A stretch of DNA of 64,000 nt from Microcoleus sp. EPA2 (GTDB lineage Bacteria > Cyanobacteriota > Cyanobacteriia > Cyanobacteriales > Microcoleaceae). The position numbers and the translations under genes are program-made. The stretch covers positions 62,001-126,000 of the forward strand of contig JAHRFD010000014.1 of assembly GCA_020882975.1 (NCBI GenBank), written 5' to 3'. Positions 19,001-26,938 of the stretch are shown piece by piece. Position 1 is the stretch's first letter; each line of letters opens with the position of its first letter. A model generated the notes under the pieces. That model ran no database searches. It saw only the letters and a list, made by a program, of their open reading frames with translations, and was not told the origin of the DNA.

Positions 19001-19132
19001 GGCGGGGCTGGCAAGGAAATTCTGCAACCGCTGTCTGTAGTAGTTTTAGGAGGATTGTTTACTTCTACAGCACTGACTCTGTTAGTTTTACCAGCTTTGT
19101 ATGTTCAATTTAGTAAATATTTATTAACATAA
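16031..19132 (+). CDS. copA: CopA-like heavy-metal RND efflux pump (CusA/CzcA family)
   Basis: 1033 residues with RND architecture: first membrane segment (VINRRWLVVLATIIISLW), a large periplasmic loop, TM2-6 including GTAIDDAIVYAENTYRNL (acidic proton-relay residues of the metal-RND class), a second loop, and TM8-12. It would drive proton-coupled Cu(I) efflux as the core of a CopA-CopB complex. Oddity: residues about 778-795 (DTPPLSAPDKGGDERGGK) are an extra segment encoded by a CCCCCCC...GGGGGGG palindrome at 18366-18412, between the usual LLVDTP and IPLAQVATV parts of the second loop. Confidence 0.93.
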   Translation: MFSTILRWVINRRWLVVLATIIISLWTLYIIPKMPLDVFPPFAPPQVEIQTEAPGLAPEEIESLVTLPIESAINGTPGVTAVRSSSAVGVSVVKVIFDWGTEIYQARQLITERLQQAQSQLPAGVEAPQISPTTSPVGTVITYAFTSETTPLMEVRRLVDWQVTNRLLAVNGVAQVVVYGGEQRQYQVLVEPAKLKAFNVSLQQVSEAAAAANVNAPGGYLITPDKETLIRGVGRIESVVDLQQSAIASRQGSVVRIGDVADVKIGAAIKRGDGSFNGKKAVIVMVNRQPVADTPTVTQAVEVAMAQVQQALPKDIKVTVTFRQEEYINSSVENVRSALVEGSIIVTIILIPFLMNWRTLAVVLLDFFLTWLLALLAMYWLGLGLNTMTLGGLSVAIGTAIDDAIVYAENTYRNLRENTSSPHPRPVMDVIFDGSQEVRDSLIGATVIGIVVFSPIFTLPGVEGRIFTPMGITYLVVVVISSLESLFISPALCAILLPNKNMSGAEPWLPRFCKKIYHFFLKLSMRYSAIILTIAAASMVATLIILPSFGRVFLPEFQEQTLVNTILLYPGMSLEATNSAAFAMEDALKDDTRFAYVQVRSGRAPGDADAAGVNLAHIDIGLSEEGMKNRQKTLESLRQEFGKLPGVAPNIGGFISHRMDEVLSGVRSQIAVKIFGPDLNELRTIGAQVEEQMKTVAGIVDLQLEPQVPVQQIQIKFNRQAAGRYGLKVGELSEIIETALNGKVVSQVLELQQTFDLVVWLQPEARNNLETIQNLLVDTPPLSAPDKGGDERGGKIPLAQVATVKYGTGPNTINRENVSRLIVVAANAKGRDLRSVVNEIQAKVKREVQLPFGYFIQYGGQFEAEQRASQNIMVFSAIAFVVITVLMYLSVKSIPSTAMIMINLPIGLVGGVISVALTGGIISVASLVGFVTLFGVATRNGLLLVDNYNTKFAEGMPFNEVIIKGSMERLNAILMTAATSALGLAPLVLEGGAGKEILQPLSVVVLGGLFTSTALTLLVLPALYVQFSKYLLT
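18366..18412. repeat. G/C-run palindromic repeat inserted inside copA
   Basis: A C-run followed by TAAAGGGGGGG and a second G-run, in frame within copA. It resembles the cores of the repeats at 10441, 42386, 45688 and 57911 and the proS array. It adds about 16 residues rich in Pro, Gly, Lys and Asp to a periplasmic loop. Confidence 0.7.
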
Positions 19133-19305
19133 ACTAATCACCCCTAAAATATAGTCTTTCTCAGTTAGGTGAGGTGAGCGTGTAATGGGTAATGGGTAAT
19201 GAGGCACTTGTGCTGAGCATAGTCGAAGTATCGATAGTGTAAGTCCTGATAATTTCATTGTTGTGCGTGCTAATCTATAACCATAGTACGCAAACATTAA
19301 ATCAA

Positions 19306-19809
19306 ATGAAAGCGCTCAAATCAAACTTAGTTATTCTAGGCAGTGTCGGATTGTTGTTTGTAGGAGCTTGCAGTAAAGGCGACGAAGCCAGCGCTCCCAA
19401 TAGCAGCCAAACACCCTCTCCTGTAGCCTCTGCACCTGCGTCTTCAGCTCCCAAGGCTGCTCCTGCGGGTAGTGCGACAACAAACCATCCTCAAGTATCT
19501 AAAGGGGGTCAAGTTGTCGAGTCTGGAGCCTACCACTTAGAACTTTTAACTCAAAAAGAAGCTACCGGAACTCACTTAGATCTTTATTTGCAAAAAGGTG
19601 ATAACCACGAACCAATTCCCAATGCAAAAGTGTCAGCTCAAGTGCAATTACCAAATGGAAAACAGCAAACTCTAACCCTAAAATACGATCCTGATGGCAA
19701 ACATTATGCTGTTGTTTTTCCCGGCAAAAATCCAGGCAGTTATCCACTCAAGGTGACGGCGGATGTTAACGGAAAAAAAGTAGACGCTCGTTTTACTTTT
19801 AATCAATAG
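19306..19809 (+). CDS. copC: CopC-like lipoprotein of the copper operon
   Basis: 167 residues from ATG 19306; a TTG-started extension to 19258 is unlikely. The signal peptide ends in LFVGAC with Cys22 as probable lipid anchor. An Ala/Pro/Ser linker (about 25-60) and a small beta-rich domain (YHLELLTQKEATGTHLDLYL...VTADVNGKKVDARFTFNQ) follow. This position after the RND gene is where Synechocystis has copC (copBAC order, from memory); I use the name on synteny. It is not evidently related to the cupredoxin-like CopC of Pseudomonas. Role unknown; possibly a periplasmic copper-binding accessory. Confidence 0.7.
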   Translation: MKALKSNLVILGSVGLLFVGACSKGDEASAPNSSQTPSPVASAPASSAPKAAPAGSATTNHPQVSKGGQVVESGAYHLELLTQKEATGTHLDLYLQKGDNHEPIPNAKVSAQVQLPNGKQQTLTLKYDPDGKHYAVVFPGKNPGSYPLKVTADVNGKKVDARFTFNQ

Positions 19810-19832
19810 ACATCTCCCATAATTACTGTGTA

Positions 19833-19855
19833 ACAGGCTCTCCAGCCTGTTTTTT
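19833..19855 (+). terminator. Rho-independent terminator after copC
   Basis: Stem ACAGGCT / AGCCTGT with loop CTCC followed by six Ts, 23 bases after the copC stop. It would end the copA-copC transcript before copR. Confidence 0.8.
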
Positions 19856-19881
19856 ACAATATTTTTGTGTAAATTAGAATT

Positions 19882-20571
19882 ATGAGAGTTTTGCTAGTTG
19901 AAGATGAGCCTGATTTAGGGAAGGCGATCGATCGCACTTTGAAGCAGGAAAGATATATAGTGGACTGGGCCCAGGATGGCCAAGAAGCTTGGGGTTATCT
20001 GGAAAATCAGTGCATGGAATATACCCTGGCTATTTTTGACTGGTTGCTCCCAGGATTGTCAGGATTAGAACTGCTGCGTAGATTGCGTGGGAAAAATAGC
20101 GCTCTGCCAGTATTAATGCTCACAGCAAAAGACCGGATGGAAGATAAAGTAGCGGGACTAGATGCCGGGGCTGACGATTATTTAGTTAAACCCTTTGGGA
20201 TGGCGGAACTGTTAGCAAGATTGCGGGCTTTGCAAAGGCGATCGCCCCAAATTCAGCCCCAACAATTAGAAGTAGGGAATCTCATTTTAGACTGCGGAAA
20301 TCGCACAGTTTTTCGGCAGGATTCCAGGGGCAAAAATCAGACAGTTTTCTTGACAAACAAAGAATTTCAACTACTAGAATACTTCATGAAACATCCCAAC
20401 CAAATTGTGGCCACAGAACAAATTCGGAATCAGCTATGGGAGGTTAGTGCAGATACTTTTAGCAATGTGGTAGCGGCTCAAGTGCGCTTGCTGCGGCGCA
20501 AACTGGAATTAGCAGGCTGCGCAAACTTAATTGAAACTGTACATGGTGTTGGCTACCGGATGAGAAATTAA
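19882..20571 (+). CDS. copR: CopR-like response regulator (OmpR family)
   Basis: 229 residues. Receiver domain with the acidic pair in LLVEDEPDLG, phospho-acceptor Asp53 (AIFDWLLPG), Thr/Lys switch residues (MLTAKD; YLVKPF), then a winged-helix DNA-binding domain (VFLTNKEFQLLEYFMKHPNQIV ... TVHGVGYRMRN). Placed between the efflux genes and a histidine kinase gene, it is the obvious candidate to bind the TTTCATCCTAATTTCAT boxes and turn on copM, copB and copA under copper stress. Function is inferred from synteny with Synechocystis CopRS. Confidence 0.9.
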   Translation: MRVLLVEDEPDLGKAIDRTLKQERYIVDWAQDGQEAWGYLENQCMEYTLAIFDWLLPGLSGLELLRRLRGKNSALPVLMLTAKDRMEDKVAGLDAGADDYLVKPFGMAELLARLRALQRRSPQIQPQQLEVGNLILDCGNRTVFRQDSRGKNQTVFLTNKEFQLLEYFMKHPNQIVATEQIRNQLWEVSADTFSNVVAAQVRLLRRKLELAGCANLIETVHGVGYRMRN

Positions 20572-20618
20572 ATTAAGGCGGGCAAGATGCCCACCCCACA
20601 ATAAAATTTAATGATTAA

Positions 20619-20752
20619 ACCGCAGAGGGCGCAGAGAACGCAGATTGAGAGAAGAGAGAGATGAATAATTCCGATGCTAATGGATTTGCTATCATTAGAT
20701 AAAACCGTTTCTCTCTTTTCTCCTCCTCTGCGTTCTCTGCGTTCTCTGCGGT
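20619..20752. mobile_element. MITE-like element between copR and copS
   Basis: A 25-bp inverted repeat with two mismatches (ACCGCAGAGGGCGCAGAGAAC... and its complement ending ...CTCTGCGGT), extended inward by GAGAGAAGAGAG/CTCTCTTTTCTC, around a short AT-rich core. No coding capacity. A half-copy of the same terminus (ACCGCAGAGGGCGCTCTTGG) lies near 58010. It splits what is usually a tight copRS operon. Confidence 0.8.
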
Positions 20753-20803
20753 AAAAAAAATCTCATGCCCAAGCAATTACCAATTACTAAAAAATGATAA
20801 AAC

Positions 20804-22135
20804 GTGAATCAAAATAAATTATTTAACCGAACCCGATCGCAATTAGCCATTTCCTATGCCGCTGTAATGGGTTTGATTTTAAGCTTGTTGGGATTTGGCG
20901 TATACAAGGCGATCGCCCACGCTCATTGGGTAGCCATAGATCGCGAATTAGAATCCGTAGCCGGGACGCTGCACGACAGTCTAGAACTCAAATTGCAGCA
21001 TCCAGGACGCTTGGAACCCATCGTAAATGAACTTTTGCCTAACCTCCGCGTAATTGGAATTAACGGCATTAAACAACCAATTCGCCCTCGGCATATTTTA
21101 AGCGCTATCAACCAAGGCTATTACTATATTCGTTTATTTGATGCTTCCGGGAAATTGATTGCTACAGCCGGGGCAGTTCCTGATGAATTACCCCCAGAAT
21201 TTAATTCTAAATATTGGCAAACCGTGACTGATAGGCAAGGCAATCTCTATCATCAAGTTTCGGTATTTTTACATACAAAAGACCAGGAAGATTGGGGCTA
21301 TTTTCAATTGGGTCGCAGTCTGCAAGACTTCAATGATTATCTCACTACAGTGAAATTGGTTTTAAAATTAGGATTACCGACAGCATTAATGTTGGTGGGT
21401 TTTTCTAGTTGGTGGCTGGCAGGATTGGCGATGAAACCAATTTACTCTTCCTACCGACAAATTCAACAGTTTACAGCGGATGCTGCCCACGAATTACGCA
21501 CGCCTTTAGCTGCTTCTCAGGCGACAGTTGAATCGGCGCTGTTGATGCCTCAATTGGATGAAAAAGAGGCGCGGGAAATTTTGCGGACGATCGATCGCCA
21601 AAACCGACGATTGACTCAGTTAGTTGCCGATTTGTTGTTGTTGGCTCGCATGGATAATCAACCGATACCTCCTCGCCCTCAATGGTGTTGTTTAAATGAC
21701 TTGGTGAACGATTTGGTGGAGGAATTAGCCGCCATGGCGATCGCTAGCGGGGTAGCCCTAACATCGGAATTGCGCGTACAGCAGCAATTAAATGTTGTCG
21801 GCGATTCCGACCAACTTTATCGCCTGGTTGCTAATTTAATTGTGAATGGGATTCAATACACTCCGGCTGGGGGAAAAGTAACAGTTATTGTAGATTGCAG
21901 TCACACTGAGGCGATAATTCAGGTGCAGGATACCGGGATTGGGATTGGGACGACTGAACAAGGGCGAATTTTCGATCGCTTCTACCGAGTAAATAGCGAT
22001 CGATCGCGCCATACCGGCGGTTCGGGATTGGGATTGGCGATCGCCCAAACCATAGCCCGCGCCCATCGCGGTAGCCTCACCGCCCGCAGCGAATTGGGGC
22101 GCGGTACCACTTTTCTGCTGCGGCTGCCCCTGTAA
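20804..22135 (+). CDS. copS: CopS-like sensor histidine kinase
   Basis: 443 residues, GTG start. Two membrane segments (about 13-33 and 180-200) flank a periplasmic sensor of about 145 residues. HisKA follows with DAAHELRTPLAAS (phospho-acceptor His), then the HATPase domain with N box NLIVNGIQYTPAGG, G1 DTGIGIG and G2 GGSGLGLAIAQT. It would sense periplasmic copper and phosphorylate CopR. I see no Met/His cluster in the sensor loop as obvious as in CopM. It is separated from copR by 232 bases that hold a MITE-like element, so copS may have its own promoter. Confidence 0.88.
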   Translation: MNQNKLFNRTRSQLAISYAAVMGLILSLLGFGVYKAIAHAHWVAIDRELESVAGTLHDSLELKLQHPGRLEPIVNELLPNLRVIGINGIKQPIRPRHILSAINQGYYYIRLFDASGKLIATAGAVPDELPPEFNSKYWQTVTDRQGNLYHQVSVFLHTKDQEDWGYFQLGRSLQDFNDYLTTVKLVLKLGLPTALMLVGFSSWWLAGLAMKPIYSSYRQIQQFTADAAHELRTPLAASQATVESALLMPQLDEKEAREILRTIDRQNRRLTQLVADLLLLARMDNQPIPPRPQWCCLNDLVNDLVEELAAMAIASGVALTSELRVQQQLNVVGDSDQLYRLVANLIVNGIQYTPAGGKVTVIVDCSHTEAIIQVQDTGIGIGTTEQGRIFDRFYRVNSDRSRHTGGSGLGLAIAQTIARAHRGSLTARSELGRGTTFLLRLPL

Positions 22136-22228
22136 GCTATGATGTGGGGGAAACCGAATCATTTTTTTGTGGTAATCCCTTTGGCAAAAGGTAGCGCGAT
22201 CGCCCAAAATCATTAAATAGTCATTAGT

Positions 22229-22271
22229 CAGTTGACAGTTGACAGTTGACAGTTGACAGTTGACAGTTGAC
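22229..22271. repeat. Heptamer tandem array CAGTTGA x6
   Basis: Six perfect CAGTTGA heptamers, followed at about 22321-22380 by a degenerate heptamer region of the AACTAAT/GACTAAT type. Both lie between copS and htpG. Confidence 0.92.
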
Positions 22272-22402
22272 TCCGAAAGCAGTTGTTATTTGTTACTTGT
22301 TGTTTGTTATTTGTTGGACATAGCAACTAATAACTAATGACTAATAACTAATGACTAAAGACCAATGACTACTGACTCCTAACAATTACCTAGGGTAAAA
22401 TT

Positions 22403-24391
22403 ATGACAGTTTTAGAACAGGGAACAATCTCAATCCATACCGAAAATATTTTCCCGATTATCAAGAAGTCGCTATACACTGACCATGAAGTCTTCTTGCG
22501 GGAACTAATTTCTAACGGCGTAGATGCAATTGCTAAACTCAAAATGGTTTCCCGTTCCGGCGAATACAGCGGCGACATTGGCGAACCAGAAATCACCATT
22601 GCGATCGACAAAGAAAACAAAACACTCTCGATCACCGACAACGGCATCGGCATGACAGCCGATGAAGTTAGAAAATACATTAACCAAGTCGCTTTTTCCA
22701 GCGCTGAAGAATTTATTCAAAAATATCAAGGCAGTGGCGACGACGCCATTATCGGTCACTTCGGACTCGGTTTCTACTCTTCTTTCATGGTCGCTCAAAA
22801 AGTAGATATCGAAACCCTTTCTTACCAAGAAGGGGCCCAAGCCGTACACTGGTCCTGCGACGGTTCACCCGCTTTTGAACTATCAGAATCTACCCGCACC
22901 CAACGCGGCACTACAATTACCCTCACTCTCCAAGAAGAAGAACAAGAATATCTAGAACCAAGCCGCATTAAGCAGTTAATCAAAACTTACTGCGATTTCA
23001 TGCCAGTTCCCATCAAATTTGAGGGAGAAGAACTCAACAAACACAAGGCTATTTGGCGGGAATCAGCCAGCAATTTACAAAAAGAAGACTACTTAGAACT
23101 ATACCGCCACCTTTATCCGTTCCAAGAAGAGCCGCTGCTGTGGGTACACCTGAATACCGATTATCCTTTTATTGTCAACGGCATTCTTTATTTTCCCAAA
23201 CTGCGCCCTGATGTCGATGTCACCCAAGGCAACATTAAGCTCTTCTGCAATCAGGTTTTTGTCAGCGAACATTGCGAAGAAATTATTCCGAAATTCTTGA
23301 TGCCACTGCGGGGAGTCATTGACAGTACCGACATTCCGCTGAACGTGTCTCGCAGTTCGCTGCAAAGCAATCGCACGGTGCGGAGAATAGCTGATTATAT
23401 CGCCAAAAAAGTGGGCGATCGCCTCAAGGAACTTTACCGGGACGATCGCAACGAGTACATCCGTTGCTGGCAAGATATCGGCACTTTTGTCAAGTTCGGA
23501 GCACTCAACGATGACAAGTTCAAAAAGCAAATTGAAGATATCTTAATCTATCGCAGCACCTACGAACCAACAGCCGTCAAGCCAGAAAGCGAGACACCAG
23601 AAGTGCAAGTGCAAGCCGAGGAAGGAGATTTGTGGCAAGATGTGACTCCCAAGTCCGAAACTTCCGGTTCAACCCAGCCTTACACCACCCTGAAAGAGTA
23701 TTTAGAACGCAATCAAAAACGTCACGAAAATCGTGTATTTTACTGTACAGAGCCGGCATCACAAGCAACTTACGTTGCACTGCACAAAAGCCAAGGTTTA
23801 GAAGTGTTGTTCATGGATTCTTTCATTGACACCCACTTCATTAGTTTCCTCGAACGAGAATATTCCGATGTCAAATTCTCGCGAGTGGATTCCGACTTAG
23901 ATGATACGCTAATTGACAAAGAAAAAGAAGCGGAAATTGTCGATCCGACTACCAATAAAACTCGCAGCGAACAAGTTAAAGAATTGTTCCAAAAAGCTCT
24001 GAATAAGCCAAAAGTGAATATCCGCACAGAAGCTTTAAAGTCAGACGCTGCGGAGGCGACACCCCCTGCGATCGTCCTGTTACCCGAAGCTTTGCGCCGG
24101 ATGCGCGACATGACGGCTCTATTGCAGCAGCAAGCGGCCGAATTCCCCGAAGAGCACGTTTTGCTGGTGAATACAGCCCACCCGTTGATTCAAAATCTGG
24201 CTAATTTGAGTCAAGGTTCGATTATTCAAGGCGGTGGCGAGTCTCCCTCGGCCCAATTGGCGAGCATGATTTGTCACCACGTTTACGACTTGGCCCTGAT
24301 GGCTCAGAAGGGTTTTGATGCTGAGGGGATGAAGGAGTTTGTGGAGCGATCGAATCAAGTATTGACAAAATTGACCGAACGTGCACTCTAA
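22403..24391 (+). CDS. htpG: Molecular chaperone HtpG (Hsp90)
   Basis: 662 residues. The N-terminal GHKL ATPase has LRELISNGVDAIAKLK, SITDNGIGMTADEV and GHFGLGFYSSFMV. The middle domain carries the conserved NVSRSSLQSNRTVRRI segment, and a C-terminal dimerisation domain follows. In cyanobacteria Hsp90 aids thermotolerance and phycobilisome linker stability (family knowledge). The ATG at 22403 gives the normal N-terminus (MTVLEQGTISIHTENIFPI). The upstream 270 bases are heptamer repeats; I see no CIRCE-type inverted repeat. Confidence 0.97.
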   Translation: MTVLEQGTISIHTENIFPIIKKSLYTDHEVFLRELISNGVDAIAKLKMVSRSGEYSGDIGEPEITIAIDKENKTLSITDNGIGMTADEVRKYINQVAFSSAEEFIQKYQGSGDDAIIGHFGLGFYSSFMVAQKVDIETLSYQEGAQAVHWSCDGSPAFELSESTRTQRGTTITLTLQEEEQEYLEPSRIKQLIKTYCDFMPVPIKFEGEELNKHKAIWRESASNLQKEDYLELYRHLYPFQEEPLLWVHLNTDYPFIVNGILYFPKLRPDVDVTQGNIKLFCNQVFVSEHCEEIIPKFLMPLRGVIDSTDIPLNVSRSSLQSNRTVRRIADYIAKKVGDRLKELYRDDRNEYIRCWQDIGTFVKFGALNDDKFKKQIEDILIYRSTYEPTAVKPESETPEVQVQAEEGDLWQDVTPKSETSGSTQPYTTLKEYLERNQKRHENRVFYCTEPASQATYVALHKSQGLEVLFMDSFIDTHFISFLEREYSDVKFSRVDSDLDDTLIDKEKEAEIVDPTTNKTRSEQVKELFQKALNKPKVNIRTEALKSDAAEATPPAIVLLPEALRRMRDMTALLQQQAAEFPEEHVLLVNTAHPLIQNLANLSQGSIIQGGGESPSAQLASMICHHVYDLALMAQKGFDAEGMKEFVERSNQVLTKLTERAL

Positions 24392-24557
24392 TTAACCCCC
24401 CAACCCTCCCTTGCTAAAGTGGGGAACCAGAGGAAGGAGCAAGAATTTATTTCCACTGAAAAAGGGATAAATCAAGGCTTCTTCCTTCTTCCTTCTTCCT
24501 TCTTCCTTCGGCTATAATGAAAGGCTGCACGCAAAAAACACTAATCTGGAGGGCAAT

Positions 24558-24794
24558 ATGTCACGGAAATGTCAGCTAACGGGGAAGAAAGCGAATAATG
24601 GTTTTGCAGTTTCTCACTCACACCACCGCACTCACAAGTTGCAAGAAGCAAATTTACAGTGGAAGCGGGTTTGGTGGCCACAGGAGAAACGCTGGGTGAA
24701 ACTTCACCTTTCCACAAAGGCCATTAAAACCTTGCAACACAAGGGTTTGGAAATTATGGCGAAGGAAGCTGGAATTAACCTCTACAAAATGTAA
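24558..24794 (+). CDS. rpmB: 50S ribosomal protein L28
   Basis: 78 residues starting [20 protein letters not shown], the L28 signature, with [20 protein letters not shown] and the basic C-terminal part. Normal bacterial length. A ribosome site, GGAGG, lies 7-8 bases upstream. Monocistronic in this context; the hairpin at 24802-24862 follows. Confidence 0.98.
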   Translation: MSRKCQLTGKKANNGFAVSHSHHRTHKLQEANLQWKRVWWPQEKRWVKLHLSTKAIKTLQHKGLEIMAKEAGINLYKM

Positions 24795-24801
24795 GACTAA
24801 G

Positions 24802-24862
24802 AAAGGACTAAAGTCCTTACTACAAACCTGTTGTTTAGGTTGGTAGTAAGGACTTTAGTGCT
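24802..24862. repeat. Dispersed hairpin repeat (AAGGACTAAAGTCCTTACTAC...)
   Basis: An inverted repeat: AAGGACTAAAGTCCTTACTAC on one side and GTAGTAAGGACTTTAGTGCTT on the other. It is the same sequence family as the three tandem copies at 29975-30208. It fills the gap between the convergent rpmB and adenylate cyclase genes and could serve as a two-way transcript end. Confidence 0.82.
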
Positions 24863-26913
24863 TAATACTGATTTCTACTTTTTAATAAATAAGTATCCAT
24901 CACACCTTTACCTTTAACTTCGATTGCACGACGAATTTCAAATATATACTTTTCCTGCAATTGATGATAGGTTGTGGATGTCACCTGAATGGACCCCGGT
25001 AAGCCGTGGGATTCCATGCGGGAAGCGGTATTAACAGTGTCTCCCCACAAATCATAGATGAATTTTTTAATCCCAATCACTCCCGCCACCACCGGACCTG
25101 TGTTGATGCCGATTCTGATGCTAAAAAGTTGATTGTGCTGCTTACTAAATTCGGTAATTGCCTGTTGCATATCTATGGCCATTTTGGCGATTCGTTCTGC
25201 ATGATCTAAGCAAGGAATTGGCAGTCCTCCTACTACCATGTAAGCATCACCAATGGTCTTAATTTTTTCCAAACCATGTCTTTCAGCTAGGTGATCGAAG
25301 GTGGAAAAAATTTCATTTAACAAGGAAACTAATTCCGTTGGAGAAACTCTCGCACTGAGTTGGGTAAAACCTACGATGTCGGCAAATAAAACAGTAACCT
25401 CAGCAAAAGTATCGGCGATGGTACTGTCTCCTTGCTTTAAACGCTCGGCTATTTGTTCTGGTAAAATATTCAATAACAACCGTTCTGATTGTTCCTGTTG
25501 CACTCGCAGTGCACTTAAAGTATCATTCAGAGCATTAGTCCGTTCTTTCACTCTAAATTCTAACTCTTCATTCAGCTTGTAAAGCTCCATTTCTGCCCGC
25601 CTGCGGTCCGTGATATCCGTACCGATTGCCAGCATTCCTGCGAACTTTCCGGCCTCGTCAAACAGCGGTTTATTTGCCCAGGATACCCAAACGCGATCGC
25701 CACTGCGCCGGATACTTTCATTTTCATTGCGCGTGTACTTTTCGGGATTTTGTAAAATATCTCTTAATTTTACTGTCAAGTCGTTTCCTATGGTATCTGT
25801 AGGGGGGATAATTGTTCCTACTGCATTTTTACCTAGTATTTCTTCTTCTTCATAACCAAAAAAATCCTGGGCAAATTCGTTAAAAAAGGTAATATTTCCT
25901 ACCCGGTCTAATTTTAAAATAATACTATTAGCATTTTCCACTAATTCCCGATACTTAATTTCGCTTTGTCGCAGTGCATTTTCCGCTGAAGCACGTTCCG
26001 CTACAGTTGCGGCCAACAGCAGAGAGGTAATCACAATTACGCTCATAAAAGCCTGCAAAAATAAGATTGCTTGATTGATAGTTTGTGCTTTAGCAATAAA
26101 AGGACCAGCACCCTGAGAACCCCCCCAAATCGCGATGCTGGATACTAGGAAAGATGAGACGACAGCACCCCGTTGACCGAATTGAATTGTCGCCCAAATT
26201 ACTAAGGGAAATGGCAAGTATTCCAGGGGATACCCGGAAAAGGTAGGGGTTGCTTTGGAACTATATACTACCCAACTGACTGCGATTAATGACATCAGGC
26301 CTATTCCTGCCCAGATGCGATTGATGCTGCTAATTTCGCGATCGGCTCTTGCTGGTTTTTGGTATAAAATCAACAACAGGGGAGCAAAAATCAAAACTCC
26401 TAACGTATCTCCCAGATACCAATTCCACCTAATTTCCCAATATTCTCTCCAGTCAACTAGACCAGTTAAACATAAGCGTATTGTCCCCAGAGTGCAGTTG
26501 ATTTGAGTAGCAACTACAGCACCACAAAAAATTAAATTGACAACATCTATCAGCCGCTCCAGTGACTGGCGAAACTTTAATTTATTTAGTAAAAAAAAGG
26601 CGCACAAAGCTTGCAAACAAGCACAACAAGCAGAGACTAATGACAGGATTAAGGAGACATTCATGTCGATTTTTTCAAAAAAGAAAACCCCTAACGCTAC
26701 TCCTGGCAAAAAGCGCCACCCAAACAATAAAAGTGCAGCTTGCGCAATTCCTGCGGGGGGCCAGACGCAGGTAGCTAATTTATTGATACCGGGAATAGAA
26801 ACTGCCAGTTTTGCTCCTAAAATATAAACAAGGGCAATGGCAGCTACTTTGCCTAAATATTGCCAATTTATAGATTGAATAAATCGACTCAACTGACTAT
26901 TGTTTGGGTTCAT
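24862..26913 (-). CDS. Membrane adenylate cyclase: MASE1-PAS-class III cyclase
   Basis: 683 residues. MASE1 sensor of about eight to ten membrane segments (about 15-310, with VWPPAGIAQAALLLFG), a PAS domain (about 315-435, ENANSIILKLDRVGNITFFNEF), a short coiled coil, then a class III cyclase domain (about 500-670). Catalytic residues are present: metal Asp in FADIVGFT and in KTIGDAYM, the adenine-type Lys in EKIKTIGD, the Asp in YDLWGDTVN, and the transition-state Asn/Arg in NTASRM. I therefore call it an adenylate rather than guanylate cyclase. It follows its longer paralogue by 25 bases and is probably co-transcribed. The MASE1 ligand is unknown. Confidence 0.9.
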   Translation of the reverse strand: MNPNNSQLSRFIQSINWQYLGKVAAIALVYILGAKLAVSIPGINKLATCVWPPAGIAQAALLLFGWRFLPGVALGVFFFEKIDMNVSLILSLVSACCACLQALCAFFLLNKLKFRQSLERLIDVVNLIFCGAVVATQINCTLGTIRLCLTGLVDWREYWEIRWNWYLGDTLGVLIFAPLLLILYQKPARADREISSINRIWAGIGLMSLIAVSWVVYSSKATPTFSGYPLEYLPFPLVIWATIQFGQRGAVVSSFLVSSIAIWGGSQGAGPFIAKAQTINQAILFLQAFMSVIVITSLLLAATVAERASAENALRQSEIKYRELVENANSIILKLDRVGNITFFNEFAQDFFGYEEEEILGKNAVGTIIPPTDTIGNDLTVKLRDILQNPEKYTRNENESIRRSGDRVWVSWANKPLFDEAGKFAGMLAIGTDITDRRRAEMELYKLNEELEFRVKERTNALNDTLSALRVQQEQSERLLLNILPEQIAERLKQGDSTIADTFAEVTVLFADIVGFTQLSARVSPTELVSLLNEIFSTFDHLAERHGLEKIKTIGDAYMVVGGLPIPCLDHAERIAKMAIDMQQAITEFSKQHNQLFSIRIGINTGPVVAGVIGIKKFIYDLWGDTVNTASRMESHGLPGSIQVTSTTYHQLQEKYIFEIRRAIEVKGKGVMDTYLLKSRNQY

Positions 26914-26938
26914 ACTTAGTTGGATAATTTAAATTAAT

